Assembly: GCF_000003815.2 (NCBI RefSeq)
Contig: NC_049986.1
Location: 18,903,727-18,967,726, forward strand
Direction of reading: 5' to 3'
From: Branchiostoma floridae
Taxonomy: Eukaryota; Chordata; Leptocardii; Amphioxiformes; Branchiostomatidae
Length of the DNA stretch: 64,000 bases
This document shows, piece by piece, positions 48,263 through 58,240 of this stretch. The stretch's first letter is position 1. Every line of letters begins with the position of its first letter. Under the pieces are notes generated by a model that was not told the origin of the DNA, did no database searches, and saw only the letters and a program-made list of their open reading frames with translations. The position numbers were made by a program, and so were the translations under genes.

Positions 48263-49800
48263 TTTCACTAAAACATACATGTGGTGCTGCATTATTCTTT
48301 CATCTGGAACGATAAGGAATAATAACTAAGTTTAAAGTTTAAAGAAGTTTTCTTAAGGGATTATCAGTCAAGCAATCAATCTTTACCAAAATGTACTGGC
48401 AGTACACAATACACCCGAATTGTGCTGACTTATGAAATCATTTTTTTATCAACCACAATACAAAAACCATGACTCATACATAAGTAAAACAAGTGTGAAC
48501 TCAAATACATATTATCATATAGCCAAGGGACGTTGGCCAATCAGAAAGCCCCATTTCATGTTGGTTAAGACGCCGTAACACCTGGAGAATCATTAACAAT
48601 CGGCTATTAAATAGTTTATGAATGATTTTCGAAAGAATAAACCAATCAGAAGGACAGATACACAGGACTCTGACCTATCGGAATGAGAGATACACGAATC
48701 GTTGACTAGTCAAAAGTATTGTTACCCACCCAGCAAAGCGGAATGGGTACCGATATTGCAGGAGGGATGGCTTCTTCTGTTAACATTGATAGTACTTAAC
48801 CGTCTTAAAATCGTCTTAATTGGTTGAAAATATTCCCAAACCTAACACATCAAAATTGATCGAACAATTACCGTTTTGTGAGGAACGTTTTATCTTACCT
48901 CGTCCGCCTGTAAGAGGTGGCGCTATGTCATGGGAGGCTCATTATCATAAATGTATTCCTAGGCGATCACTCGATCCTCGCTCAATGTGACAGGGGCGGT
49001 TTTTAGGCGAAAAATACGCGTGGACCTCTGTCGATCTTGAAATTAGCCGACCTTCAAGTGATCAAGAAGTAAGGTCGATGGTCGCCGACAGTGCAAAGGG
49101 GGTATAGAGACGGCAACACTTTCTCAGGTAGCGTTGCATGTGGACAACACAGTAGCCACAATCAAACTGACGACTGCTAATTCCAGAGGCACGGCCGCTA
49201 ACCACTGGATGACGCATGCTACCGTTACACCAAAGTTACATACAGATAAAAAAAAAATCATCAAACTTCATTTATCCATGCCTGACTTCAAGGACTGCAA
49301 CTGAAAAAACCCCTGCAGTTCAAAAGAAAGCAGCTAGACAGCTTATGTCACTTTTTAAGCACGAAAGCTATCTACCACTCCAAAATATGACCATAGCATG
49401 TCTGCAACGCGAGATATAAAAACCGCAAGTTCCACAGCAGTGTCAAAGAAACGAAAAAAGTCACGAAGAGGGGGGGGGGGATCTATCAGTTCTTGCTCAT
49501 CTTGCCAACACCTACCAACATGCCGTCGAGATCTATCGGGGACTTCTCAACTTATGCTGTCCCAAACAAACATGCCTACAAACAAACAATCACACAATCA
49601 GGCAAACAATCGCGCAAACAGACACACACACACACGCGCGAAAAAATAACCTTATTTGCGAAGGTAATTATGCTCTGTTATCTGATACACAAACTTACGT
49701 ATATGACATCACGTTTTCTGACCACGGGTAAAAACATGTGGCAGTCCCCACTTGAGACCGGCGAACGGTGCATTTCTGAACACGAGTACAAACACGTGGG
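48263..49800. other. Intergenic region between SOUL-2 and SOUL-3
   Basis: No exon could be supported. It includes a G-run (49471-49480), a CA-rich patch at 49620-49640 and, from about 49670, sequence homologous to the region upstream of SOUL-4 (57470-57600). The SOUL-3 upstream sequence holds an internal duplication: CATGTGGCAGTCCCC...CGGTGCATTTCTGA at about 49734-49778 resembles the core promoter segment that follows. Confidence 0.5.
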
Positions 49801-49806
49801 GATCCC

Positions 49807-49814
49807 TATTTAAG
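49807..49814 (+). promoter_or_regulatory. TATA-like core promoter of SOUL-3
   Basis: TATTTAAG after an ACACGTGGGGAT E-box segment, matching SOUL-2 base for base over most of 70 bp. It drives the leader exon that ends at 49869. It is the only such promoter seen for both SOUL cassettes of this locus. Confidence 0.7.
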
Positions 49815-49836
49815 TCCGACCAAAGGCACCTTTCTG

Positions 49837-49869
49837 ATCACAAGTCGCAGCAGCAACCAACAGAAACAG
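49837..49869 (+). other. SOUL-3 non-coding first exon (5' UTR)
   Basis: The leader contains CAGCAGCAACCAACAGAAAC and ends before a GTGCGT donor, as in SOUL-2. The 5' boundary is estimated. Confidence 0.6.
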
Positions 49870-50115
49870 GTGCGTAGCCTTTTGTTCGCCGTTTTGTACA
49901 TGAATTTTACATAAGATTTAACATACTATTATCTAACATACTACAACAATTTGGGAACAAAGCCTTTAGACACCCGGCTGATGTGCAACGGCTTCGGTCG
50001 TTTTTGGGATCGTCAATGACATTTTTAGACGACAATCACGCTTTTCATTGATGATTTCTGACAGATATCTAGTAGGCCTTTCAGTACATCCATATTTCTA
50101 TTCCTTACAGTCATC

Positions 50116-53100
50116 ATGCTACGGTACTGCCTTTTGGCCCTCGGGTGCGTGGTCTTCAGCCAAGTTGTTGTCGGGTAAGTTTAAAAAGAAGATTTTTTTC
50201 CAACGTGAATTTCCTCCGCGATAGAGTTGTTCACATGCACAATCTCGTGCTGCCGGATTCTGAGAAAATCCTCGGATGAACCAATTTATATACTAGTGCA
50301 ATTTTAGCTTTCGTCAGATTGATGTCAGCATCAGTAAGCAGTACGCTTTGATTTGTTTGATCAGTTGTGTAACAGGGTTTATTGGACCTTGTACCGCGTC
50401 CACCGTGCAAATGTGCAGAGTTGGCGTGAGCAAACAATCATGAAATCAAAATACTTGAACGATTTCTACTCTTATGAAATGAGAGCTACGGGACTTTACC
50501 ATCGCAGCATTTTGTATCTATCGTGTACAATACGAGTAACATGTCCGTAAGCTCTTTAATAGGTCAATCAAACAAAACTAAAGTGCTATTCATAATTCTA
50601 GTAACCTTAGAACTCAAGGAAGCCAGTCGATTCATACTGAATTTGCATTCCCTCACTAGATCTGAAAAGATCGTGGACCCAGTGTCAGAGAAGTGCAAGC
50701 GGATCGAATGCCCGGCCTACAAGACCATCAAGGAACATGACGGCTTCGAAGAGAGGCGTATCTTCCCAGGTAAGGCCTATGTCACATTTCAAAACCGGAG
50801 CCCGGCCGGGCAGCTTTCGGGAAAGAAACGTATGATTTAAAAAACACCAAACTACACAAGACATAGTAGAAAGAGAATAGTAATGGGCATTATTTGTGTA
50901 TATTTTTACGGATGCATTTGTATTTTTCGTTTCCACAAACAGCAAACAAATCCCCGATTTGGAAGTGTAAGGATTAGGTCACATTTCCAAAGCGGGGCCC
51001 GGACTGGATGTTTTAAGAAACGAAAAATTAAAATGTATACTTAGAAATATGCACATATTATGTCCATGCATCTTATTTTGACATTTTGTGTATTTGATGT
51101 CTTTTATATCATTCTTATTGCTCCCGAAAGTTGCCCGGCCGGGCCCCGGTTTGGAAATGTGATCTAAGCCTAACGTAGGCCCAAGGCTAACGTCAGGTTT
51201 TTCATAATCACTGTACTATATGCCCGTTCCTAAATGATTATGATTTATGTGAATGAAATGAAAATAACATGTAACGCTAATTCACTTTTATCCGCGGGGT
51301 AACCTATATCCGTTGTTTTTCAAAACAGGGTATTTAGGCACATCAAGTCGACGGGTACTGAAAATATTGCAATTTGAAACCAACGTCCGTCGACGTGATA
51401 TCCCCAAATAACCTGTTTTCAAAAGCAACGGATATAAGTTACCCAACGGATAAAGGTGAACTAGCGTTACTCTTACATACAGGCACGTGGGTGTGTAAGA
51501 AGTCTACTGGATGCTCCGCGACACAGACGAGTGCCGCCTTCATGTCCCTGTTCTACTACATTTCCGGCAGCAACAGCAAGAACGTGAAGATTGACATGAC
51601 AGCTCCTGTAATACGGAAAGTAAGAGAGACCTCTCTTTTTCTGCCAACTGTTTACCGCCTAAAGTGGCTTGAAATGACCGAGTGGTGGTATCTCCCTGCA
51701 CTTGAGGCAACGGTGTGGCACTGCGGGGGTTCGGAAGATTTTCAGAGATAAAGAAAGAATTTTCTTACGTTTTGTGTATTTTGTTGTCTTCTTAGTCATA
51801 CTTTGACAATATCTAAAGCGTAAAAAATAATCTAAAATACGTACAACAGTGCCAAAGTGAACGAACCCCACAGTGCCGCACCGGTGCCACAAGTGCAGTG
51901 AGATACCACCCTAAGACAGTGGGTACGAGTTCGACAGGTCACTTGTTCGATTCGTGACAATTCTATCCGTGGCAACGTCACTTTACATGACCTTACTCGC
52001 TCCACCGAGATGTAAAACGGGATACCTGGCTTCGGTTGGGGAGGTGAACGGCGGTGGAAGGAGGGGGATGGGCTCCACCTTTAATACCTTACCTAGACAC
52101 AGTGGATAACAATCAACTGCTCCTACAGCCTCAAAAAGTCTGTGAAACTACCTTTTCCCAACTTAACATTCCTTTACTTCCATTGCCAACCATGACAGCC
52201 GGCAGTAATATACGGTAACTGTTTCTTTGATATGGCACTTTGGCGATAGAGTTTGTCACCAGAAGCTAGTTTCCTTTTAGAAATCACATGTATTTCTAAA
52301 ATTTGCATCGCCCTGTGTTATTGATGAAATCCTTCCCAACTTACCAGTCCATCTTGCCGTGTAGGTGCGCCCAGCCGACCTGGATCGAGAAGGCTGTGAC
52401 AAGGAGATCAAGACTTGCTTCTGGCTGCCGGAGAAGCATCAGGAGGACCCTCCCCAGCCTACTGAAGACGGGGTGGGTAACTTCAGTCTCTCTATCAGAA
52501 TCTCCAGGGACGTTATATTCTTCTGTACAACGTCCTTGGTATCTCTGATGATTCTGGTGTTTCGCAAAAGTGTCTAGAAGTCTTGCATCTTTACCATATT
52601 CGGACCTGTATATCGGGAGGCATCCTGGTCCATGTTTCGCAATGTCCAGCAAACCGTAGTTTTCTCTCGAAATCTCCAGAACGGCTTGATATGTTGACTG
52701 TTTAGCTATACAGGAATGTATGCTTGTCCCGGTGGCTCGATGCTCCCGCCGCACCAATCACTCACAAACGTTGCAGGCCATCGCGTGCAGGAACAACTAC
52801 TACAGGCTCTCGTTCTTCCCTCGGACCATCAGAGAGTGGAATGGACTTGAGCCTGGTGTGGCGGAGGCGGGGTCTCTCTCCCAGTTCAAAACTGAGCTGG
52901 GGAGGACCCTGCTGCATTGAGCCACCCCCACACGTCTTGTATATATATGTTCTATTAGCCCACTTAATTCACCTGTCCGTCTTTTGCACACACAAAATCA
53001 GTTTGTTGTCATTGTCCCCACCCTACAGGTGTTTCTGTACAAGAGTCGCGGTCCTGTAGCCTATGTTCTGACGTACAGCGGAGGAGAAATGGGAAGAGAT

Positions 53101-56100
53101 GAGGAGTTTGTCCAAAGGGCGAAGGAATTCATGAGCAAACTGGACGGGCAAGGTCTCAAGTACAAACGGGTATGTCTGATTTCTTTGTTGGTCATCTTTG
53201 GCGCTTAGTCATAGAAATGCAGTGATGATCCTTGTACATTATAAACATCTTATTGCGACTTCTAACAACTTTTGACCCGTTTCTGACGTCACACATGCAA
53301 AATGTCACATGTCCAGGGCACTTAGGTCAGAGAGCTGAAGAACATTAAGTGAGTCATTCCGGCGAGTCAAAATTTGTGAGCAGGAAAACAGCTTAAACTT
53401 TTATTTTAATCTTGACCTAAATAAACTTGATCTCAACAGAGGCCTAATCTTAACAAGGCGTAGAAGATACAGTGAATTCGCTGTGTTGTAGAAGGATTTT
53501 ATACACTTTATTGTACATTTATTCGTTCATTTTTGTCGCCTCCCAAGGAGTACGTGAAATCTGTGGGGTACGACGGACCGGGCGTTCCGGACAGCGAACG
53601 CGTGAGAGAAATCTGGCTCATCAAACCAGAAGAGTAAGAACCTCTTTTTAAAAACTCTTTATTTGGATGAAGGAGAATTCTTATTACACAACCCATGGGT
53701 ATTAACATTGCTTACGTTTCGATATCTCTCAGACACCTTCGTCAGAGCTTCTAACTGGAGTTCTGTTTCCCACCGCTATATGTTGTCATACTCAAGTACT
53801 GCGATATAAACACCAAGTCATACACCACAGAAAACATCACAACCGACATAAAACATAATTAGGTCACAGAGTATGTTACCTACGGCCACTTGTTTATTTA
53901 GCTGTTAGTGTAGTGTGCGACTCTGGTGTACTATTTGATTGGCTATGTACAGGTTTTAAACTAAAACATGTCTATATAGAATGTCTTTATATCTTATATT
54001 TGGTACCTATGTAGGTCTTGATGACACCTCTAAATGATTAGATTTGGGGCTTCCTAGCGGCATGGTACAGTGAGTAGTTTGTAAGTCGATGTGCTCGGTA
54101 CAGTACTGCAGCAGATCAGAACTTCATGTTTTGTAACGCGTGTTCTGATCATGAACTGGTCACGATTTTTGAGTTGTAGATAGTAATCTCCAAGCAGATC
54201 TTGCTGTGGAATAAGTTAGTATCATAATCTTGTGAAGGAGTCTAATCGTCAGAGGAGTTGTGGCCAATGAAACTCTTCTGCCGGATAAACTCCTTCCCAA
54301 TCGGAAGTTTGTTTGTTTGTTTGTTTCGATCTCTATTAGACTTCACAATACTATCTTATGCCACAAGTTACAAGTTATGATACTATCTTATACCACAAGT
54401 TACAAGTTATGATACTATCTTATGCCACAGCAAGATCTGCTTGGAGATTAGATAGATATGTCCTGGAGAGAAGTGACATTAGTTTGGGTCGCCAAGTCAT
54501 TCCTTCACAAACAGCAAACTCATAATAATCATGTTCAATGTCTTCCCCACCCAGATCCCAGCAGCCCGACTGGTGTAACCTGGAGTGTCCTGGGTTTGAT
54601 ACTGAGAGCACCACAGACGACTATGAAGTCAGGAAGTACGAGAGCACCAAGTGGGTCTCCACTAAGATCAGCAGCGCCAACTACGGCATCGCCAGCATGC
54701 GGGGATTCTGGAAGCTGTTCGCCTATATCGGTGGAGCAAACGAAGACGGTAAGATATACTTCTTCAGGACATTACAATTAATATTTATTCCTCATAATCC
54801 TATATCTTCAAGCATGTATGCTTGTCTGTTATCTAGAGATAGAGAATATCCACATTTTTTTATGCTAAGCCTTCTTTATTTTTCCATTCCTTGTTCTCAT
54901 TTCAACCCAACTTTTGACAGAAGGGCCAAATTTTATGATTTTCAAAGAACCTACCACACTGTACTATTTGTAAACAGAGGAAGACTGAGGCAAAGTAGTA
55001 AATTACGCTGAAATATAAAACAATGCACTGAAAGCTAAAGCTTTACGGCCGCATCCCTCCGTATATTATTCAAAGTTTTGTCATTTTTGACAAAATATAC
55101 CACAACTACTGTATGGACATTTCACACATTGCACGCTCTACACCCTGACACATGTCGGGTTCCTGATATTTGGCCGTGTGCCTACGTAAAATCCTCTTCC
55201 CAACATTCCCATCTCTGGTTATAAACTCACACACAACTTACAAACTTGAAAGCACACCGAACAAGCAAACAAACATACAAACAGACAGACGGACAGGCCG
55301 AAAACAATACCTCTGTTTTCACGGAGGTAATGCGATTGTTTTGTGATTCTTGTTTATCATCTTCGTCCATGACAGGAGTTAAGATCGAGATGACCCAGCC
55401 CGTGCTGATAAAGATCCCTGAGGAGACGACCTGGTGGTTCTGGAAGGAGTACACCGTCTCCTTCATGCTGCCCCGCGAGCACTGGGACAACCCGCCCATG
55501 CCGACCAATGATGATGTAAGTTCAGATCCATGTTGAGCCCTCATTCCACTACTAGTCCAGGAGGAGATACCTGAAAAAAAATGCACACCCTGTACATATT
55601 TAGTTCACTATCATAGAATGATTGCGCGATGTCTCCAGATCATTTTAAGGTACATGTGTGTCGTTCTATGGCCCAGGTGGGACATCATAGTTCTATGTCT
55701 CTTTATGCAAATTTATGCAAATTAGGCGACCATTTCTAAGCCTCTTTTTAAGACTCTTCTCCTGGACTATAGACGTAGATCTTGCTGCGACGTCGCTGTG
55801 GCCTAACGTCGATTTGCACAACCCTTGACTGGAATATCAGGCGAAATAATGGGAAAGTATGACAGAAAAGACGACAATACACACAAACAAACAAAAAAGA
55901 TTTGTTGGAAATTCGTTGAGCGCTGAGCCAAATTTAAGGTGCTCTCTTACTGCACTTGCGTCAAGCACTGTTTTGTTATTTTCTCCGATTTCTTATAACT
56001 TAGATATTGTGTAATACGTAAAAGTATGACTTAGAAGACAACAAAATGCACAAAAAAGTAAGAAAATTCTATCTTTATCTCTGAAATTTGCTGAGTATCT

Positions 56101-56842
56101 TTCTAACCTCGTAGTGACGCAAGCTTGACGCAAGTGCAGTGAGAGTACACAGGTGACAATATCTAGTAGGTTCTTACATTCCCCTCATCGTATGTCAGGT
56201 GCCATTACAGTTTGTTAACCCTACCTCCTCCACACCTTAACGGTGGATCGAACTCAAAACTACGATTCATCCACAATTGTTAACACACTGATCACTTTCC
56301 CCAGGTGTACATCGACAACATGCCAGCCATGACAGCGTACGTGAAGGTGTATGGCGGCTGGGCTAACGGCTGGAATACCAACTCTCACCGCCAGGGGGTG
56401 GAGCAGAAACTGGCTGAGGAAGGCCGTAGTTTCGAGGACAGCTTCTACTTCTCTGCGGCGTATAATGCGTACGTAGACAAAGGCATTGTTTCTTAAGCAT
56501 ACATGGGTACAGTCATATATACAACTGGGTAATATGGTATGATATCAAATCATGACCGTGTTATCATGAATTCTTATAGTACGTGAACATACTAGACGTC
56601 GAAAGCGATAGAAAGGGTATCGTCTTTCTAGTTTGTCTTTATTCAAATGTCAAAATTTTGCAATGTGAAACTACCTTCCATGCACTTAACACTCCCGCGA
56701 TACCCTATTTTTATATACAACGGATATAGGTTACCCTACAGATAAAGGTGAACTAACGTTATATTTTCTGTTTTCCAGTCCTTTTGAGATGACCAACCGC
56801 CGTAACGAAGTCTGGGTGCTTGAGAGCAACGGCAGGAAGTAA
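50116..56842 (+). CDS. SOUL-3: secreted SOUL protein with a B cassette and an A cassette behind one signal-peptide exon
   Basis: Signal-peptide exon 50116-50174 (MLRYCLLALGCVVFSQVVVG, phase 2 end). B cassette: 50660-50769, 51483-51619, 52365-52472, 53029-53169 and 53548-53637 (KCKRIECPAY, MTAPVIRK, FWLPEKHQEDPPQPTED, REIWLIKPEE, stop). A cassette: 54555-54748, 55376-55515, 56305-56468 and 56779-56842 (DWCNLECPGF, MTQPVLIKIPEE, RRNEVWVLESNGRK). Three in-frame products are possible. B alone uses the stop at 53635-53637 (214 aa). A alone skips all B exons (206 aa, the SOUL-2 layout). A B-A fusion uses the donor at 53633/53634 (GA/GTAAGA) that overlaps the stop (400 aa). No AATAAA was found between the B stop and the A exons, and no second promoter or signal exon, which favours the fusion or exon choice over two separate genes. 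The gene span is given for the whole unit. Confidence 0.8.
50772..51167. mobile_element. MITE family 5, two adjacent copies (SOUL-3 intron)
   Basis: The second copy (50975-51167) starts TAGGTCACATTTCCAAAGCG then GGGCCCGG, and ends CCGGGCCCCGGTTTGGAAAT then GTGATCTA. The first copy (about 50772-50972) has the same kind of ends but more changes (GTCACATTTCAAAACCGG ... CCCCGATTTGGAAGTGTAAG). It begins three bases after the exon donor at 50769. A third copy starts at 63902. Confidence 0.8.
51271..51470. mobile_element. MITE family 2 copy abutting a SOUL-3 exon acceptor
   Basis: Left end GTAACGCTAATTCACTTTTA; right end GGATAAAGGTGAACTAGCGT-TAC at 51470, only 12 bp before the acceptor AG (51482) of the B exon at 51483. 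Its right end must therefore contribute the branch point and most of the upstream splice context. Confidence 0.85.
51684..51910. mobile_element. MITE family 3 copy (SOUL-3 intron)
   Basis: Inverted ends GGTGGTATCTCCCTGCACTT and AAGTGCAGTGAGATACCACC, with an internal region inverted relative to the copies at 23559 and 55938 (TTGTTGTCTTCTTAGTCATA). Non-coding. Confidence 0.85.
51925..52150 (+). mobile_element. SINE-like element, second family
   Basis: Carries GTTCGATTCGTGAC near the start, GGCTTCGGTTGGGGAGGT in the middle and CTAGACACAGTGGATAACAA near the end, all shared with the minus-strand copy at 33650-33810. Confidence 0.65.
52700..52920 (+). mobile_element. Non-LTR retrotransposon 3' fragment
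   Basis: An open frame to a stop at 52918-52920 encodes RLSFFPRTIREWNGLEPGV and a short tail, the pattern typical of the extreme C-terminus of non-LTR (CR1/jockey-like) reverse transcriptase proteins. A matching motif (NSYFPRTIVEWN) ends the longer element at 60331-61434. Heavily 5'-truncated. Confidence 0.75.
53548..53645 (+). promoter_or_regulatory. Stop codon overlapping a splice donor at the end of the SOUL-3 B cassette
   Basis: The last B exon reads CCAGAAGAGTAAGAACC at its 3' end. Read through, GAG TAA ends the protein as KPEE. Cut before GTAAGA, the exon ends in phase 2 with GA, and the next acceptor (54554, phase 2) restores GAA TCC CAG, giving an uninterrupted frame into the A cassette. 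The equivalent last exon of SOUL-1 ends GAAGAGTAAACG, so the terminal motif is shared, which suggests the donor arose from, or coexists with, an ancestral stop. Confidence 0.55.
54185..54450. mobile_element. MITE family 4 copy before the SOUL-3 A cassette
   Basis: Ends AATCTCCAAGCAGATCTTGC and GCAAGATCTGCTTGGAGATT, with inner GTTAGTATCATAA and TTATGATACTATC arms. A short internal direct repeat (ACAAGTTATGATACTATCTT at about 54368 and 54404) has expanded the right side. Confidence 0.8.
55938..56150. mobile_element. MITE family 3 copy (SOUL-3 intron)
   Basis: Left end GGTGCTCTCTTACTGCACTT, right end AAGTGCAGTGAGAGTACAC, interior AAAAGTATGACTTAGAAGAC as in 23559-23803. The ends have diverged. 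Confidence 0.75.
56655..56762. mobile_element. MITE family 2, partial copy next to the last SOUL-3 exon
   Basis: Right half only: ACAACGGATATAGGTTACCC then GATAAAGGTGAACTAACGTT. It ends 17 bp before the acceptor of exon 56779-56842. Confidence 0.75.
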
Positions 56843-57059
56843 ACTTTGGAACTTCGTCCGACCAGCAGACCTTCAAATAGCCTATCGTGGTCTCAAATTC
56901 TCAAATCTGTAGGAATTGTTTTCGATGTGCATGTATATTTTTGATACCACTCACTTGTCTAATGAAACGTTGTTGTATGTATTGTGTGAAAATTATTTTC
57001 TTTCAAAATCGTTTCAAAGATTTTTTTCTTCTTCTTCTTTGTACGCCTTGCTCATTCTG

Positions 57060-57065
57060 AATAAA
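57060..57065 (+). terminator. Poly(A) signal of SOUL-3
   Basis: AATAAA about 220 bp after the A-cassette stop codon, equivalent in position to that of SOUL-2. Confidence 0.7.
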
Positions 57066-58240
57066 GCAACATTCAGTCCTATGTACATTTTAAGTCTCGT
57101 TGACGTCTCCTTTCATATTGTAGAATAAGGTATAATGTATAAGTCTTCCCTGATCACTTATTGTCGTTATGTTTTTAAGCATTACTGAGAAAAGGAGAAT
57201 ATTCATTTATTGATCATCTTAATTAAAATGCATAACACAAAAACTATTCCATAGACGTAAGTTCAAATACGTGCGAACTCATTATCATTACCCAGTCCTC
57301 ATCCACACCACACACGTGTCCACAAAATTGGTAGTTCCGCTGCCCTACAACGGAAAGGGAGTCAAAATCTACTAATCTACCAACTAGATATCATCAAAAT
57401 TCATGCAGGAATTTTCAGAACAGGCAAACAAGCAAAGAGTCACGCCGACAGACGAGCACGTAAACACCCTTATTGGATCTCTATACATACGAACGTACGT
57501 AATTGACCTCACGTTTACCGAATACGTGTACAAATATTAGCTGTCTTGGCGGCATATATTTCTACAGAATCATACATTTCTGAACACAAATTGCAGTGGA
57601 GCTCTTCAATGAGAGGTAACCATTTTCGTTGCTTATTGTATAGAGGACACTGATCGCAAACAAATATAAGGTAACCACCTTAGTAGGTAGGGGCTTGAAG
57701 ATGAGTATCATTGTCGTCGTGTGTAGCTATAAAATTTATTTTTGCTTAGAAATCTGTCATAGTCTTCGTGCATCAACTTGTAGCCTGAGTACCGTATTTC
57801 ACAGTTACTTTGTGGTGTGGGCAAGTCATTTTGAGAAAATGTGAACAGCTTGGAGGGTTCCAGGCTAGGAGTAACGTTACTTAACTTTCTACGCGATAGG
57901 TTAATACCTCTTTTATCTACCGTCTTAGGGACTTCCCTCGTCAAATGTCATTAATTAGACATTCTGATACACATCTGCTTTGTGAAGGTGGTTATGATAA
58001 TTGAAAGTTTATCTGCAAGTTCATGCCCGGATGTTAATTGCAAGTACATGGAAGAAACATAGGGAACATATATGTGACAATGGATAGCGATAAACATCAT
58101 CGTACTGCTACTATTGAGACTACTTGAATACTAGTGTTTGCTATTTCTAAACAGGTTGGGTTTGAAATTCAACAACGCTTGAAGAAGTCTAGCCCGGTGA
58201 AAAGTTAGCTTTCCTCAACATTATTTGTTAAACTCTAGCC
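57066..58240. other. Intergenic region and putative promoter of SOUL-4
   Basis: The stretch 57470-57600 is related to the SOUL-3 upstream region (ACGTA...TTGACCTCACGTTT, ACATTTCTGAACACAA) but lacks the TATTTAAG box. A possible leader exon ends at 57615 (GAGAG/GTAACC). The coding exon at 58241 is preceded by ACTCTAG, consistent with an acceptor just upstream of the ATG. Nothing else supportable was found. Confidence 0.45.

Noticed and set aside
52341-52757. 138-codon minus-strand open frame
   Set aside because: Antisense to a SOUL-3 B exon and to a LINE fragment; no family resemblance.
53637-54554. Independent promoter and signal exon for the A cassette of SOUL-3
   Set aside because: I searched for a TATTTAAG box, the CAGCAGCAACCAACAG leader or a signal-peptide exon ending in phase 2 and found none.
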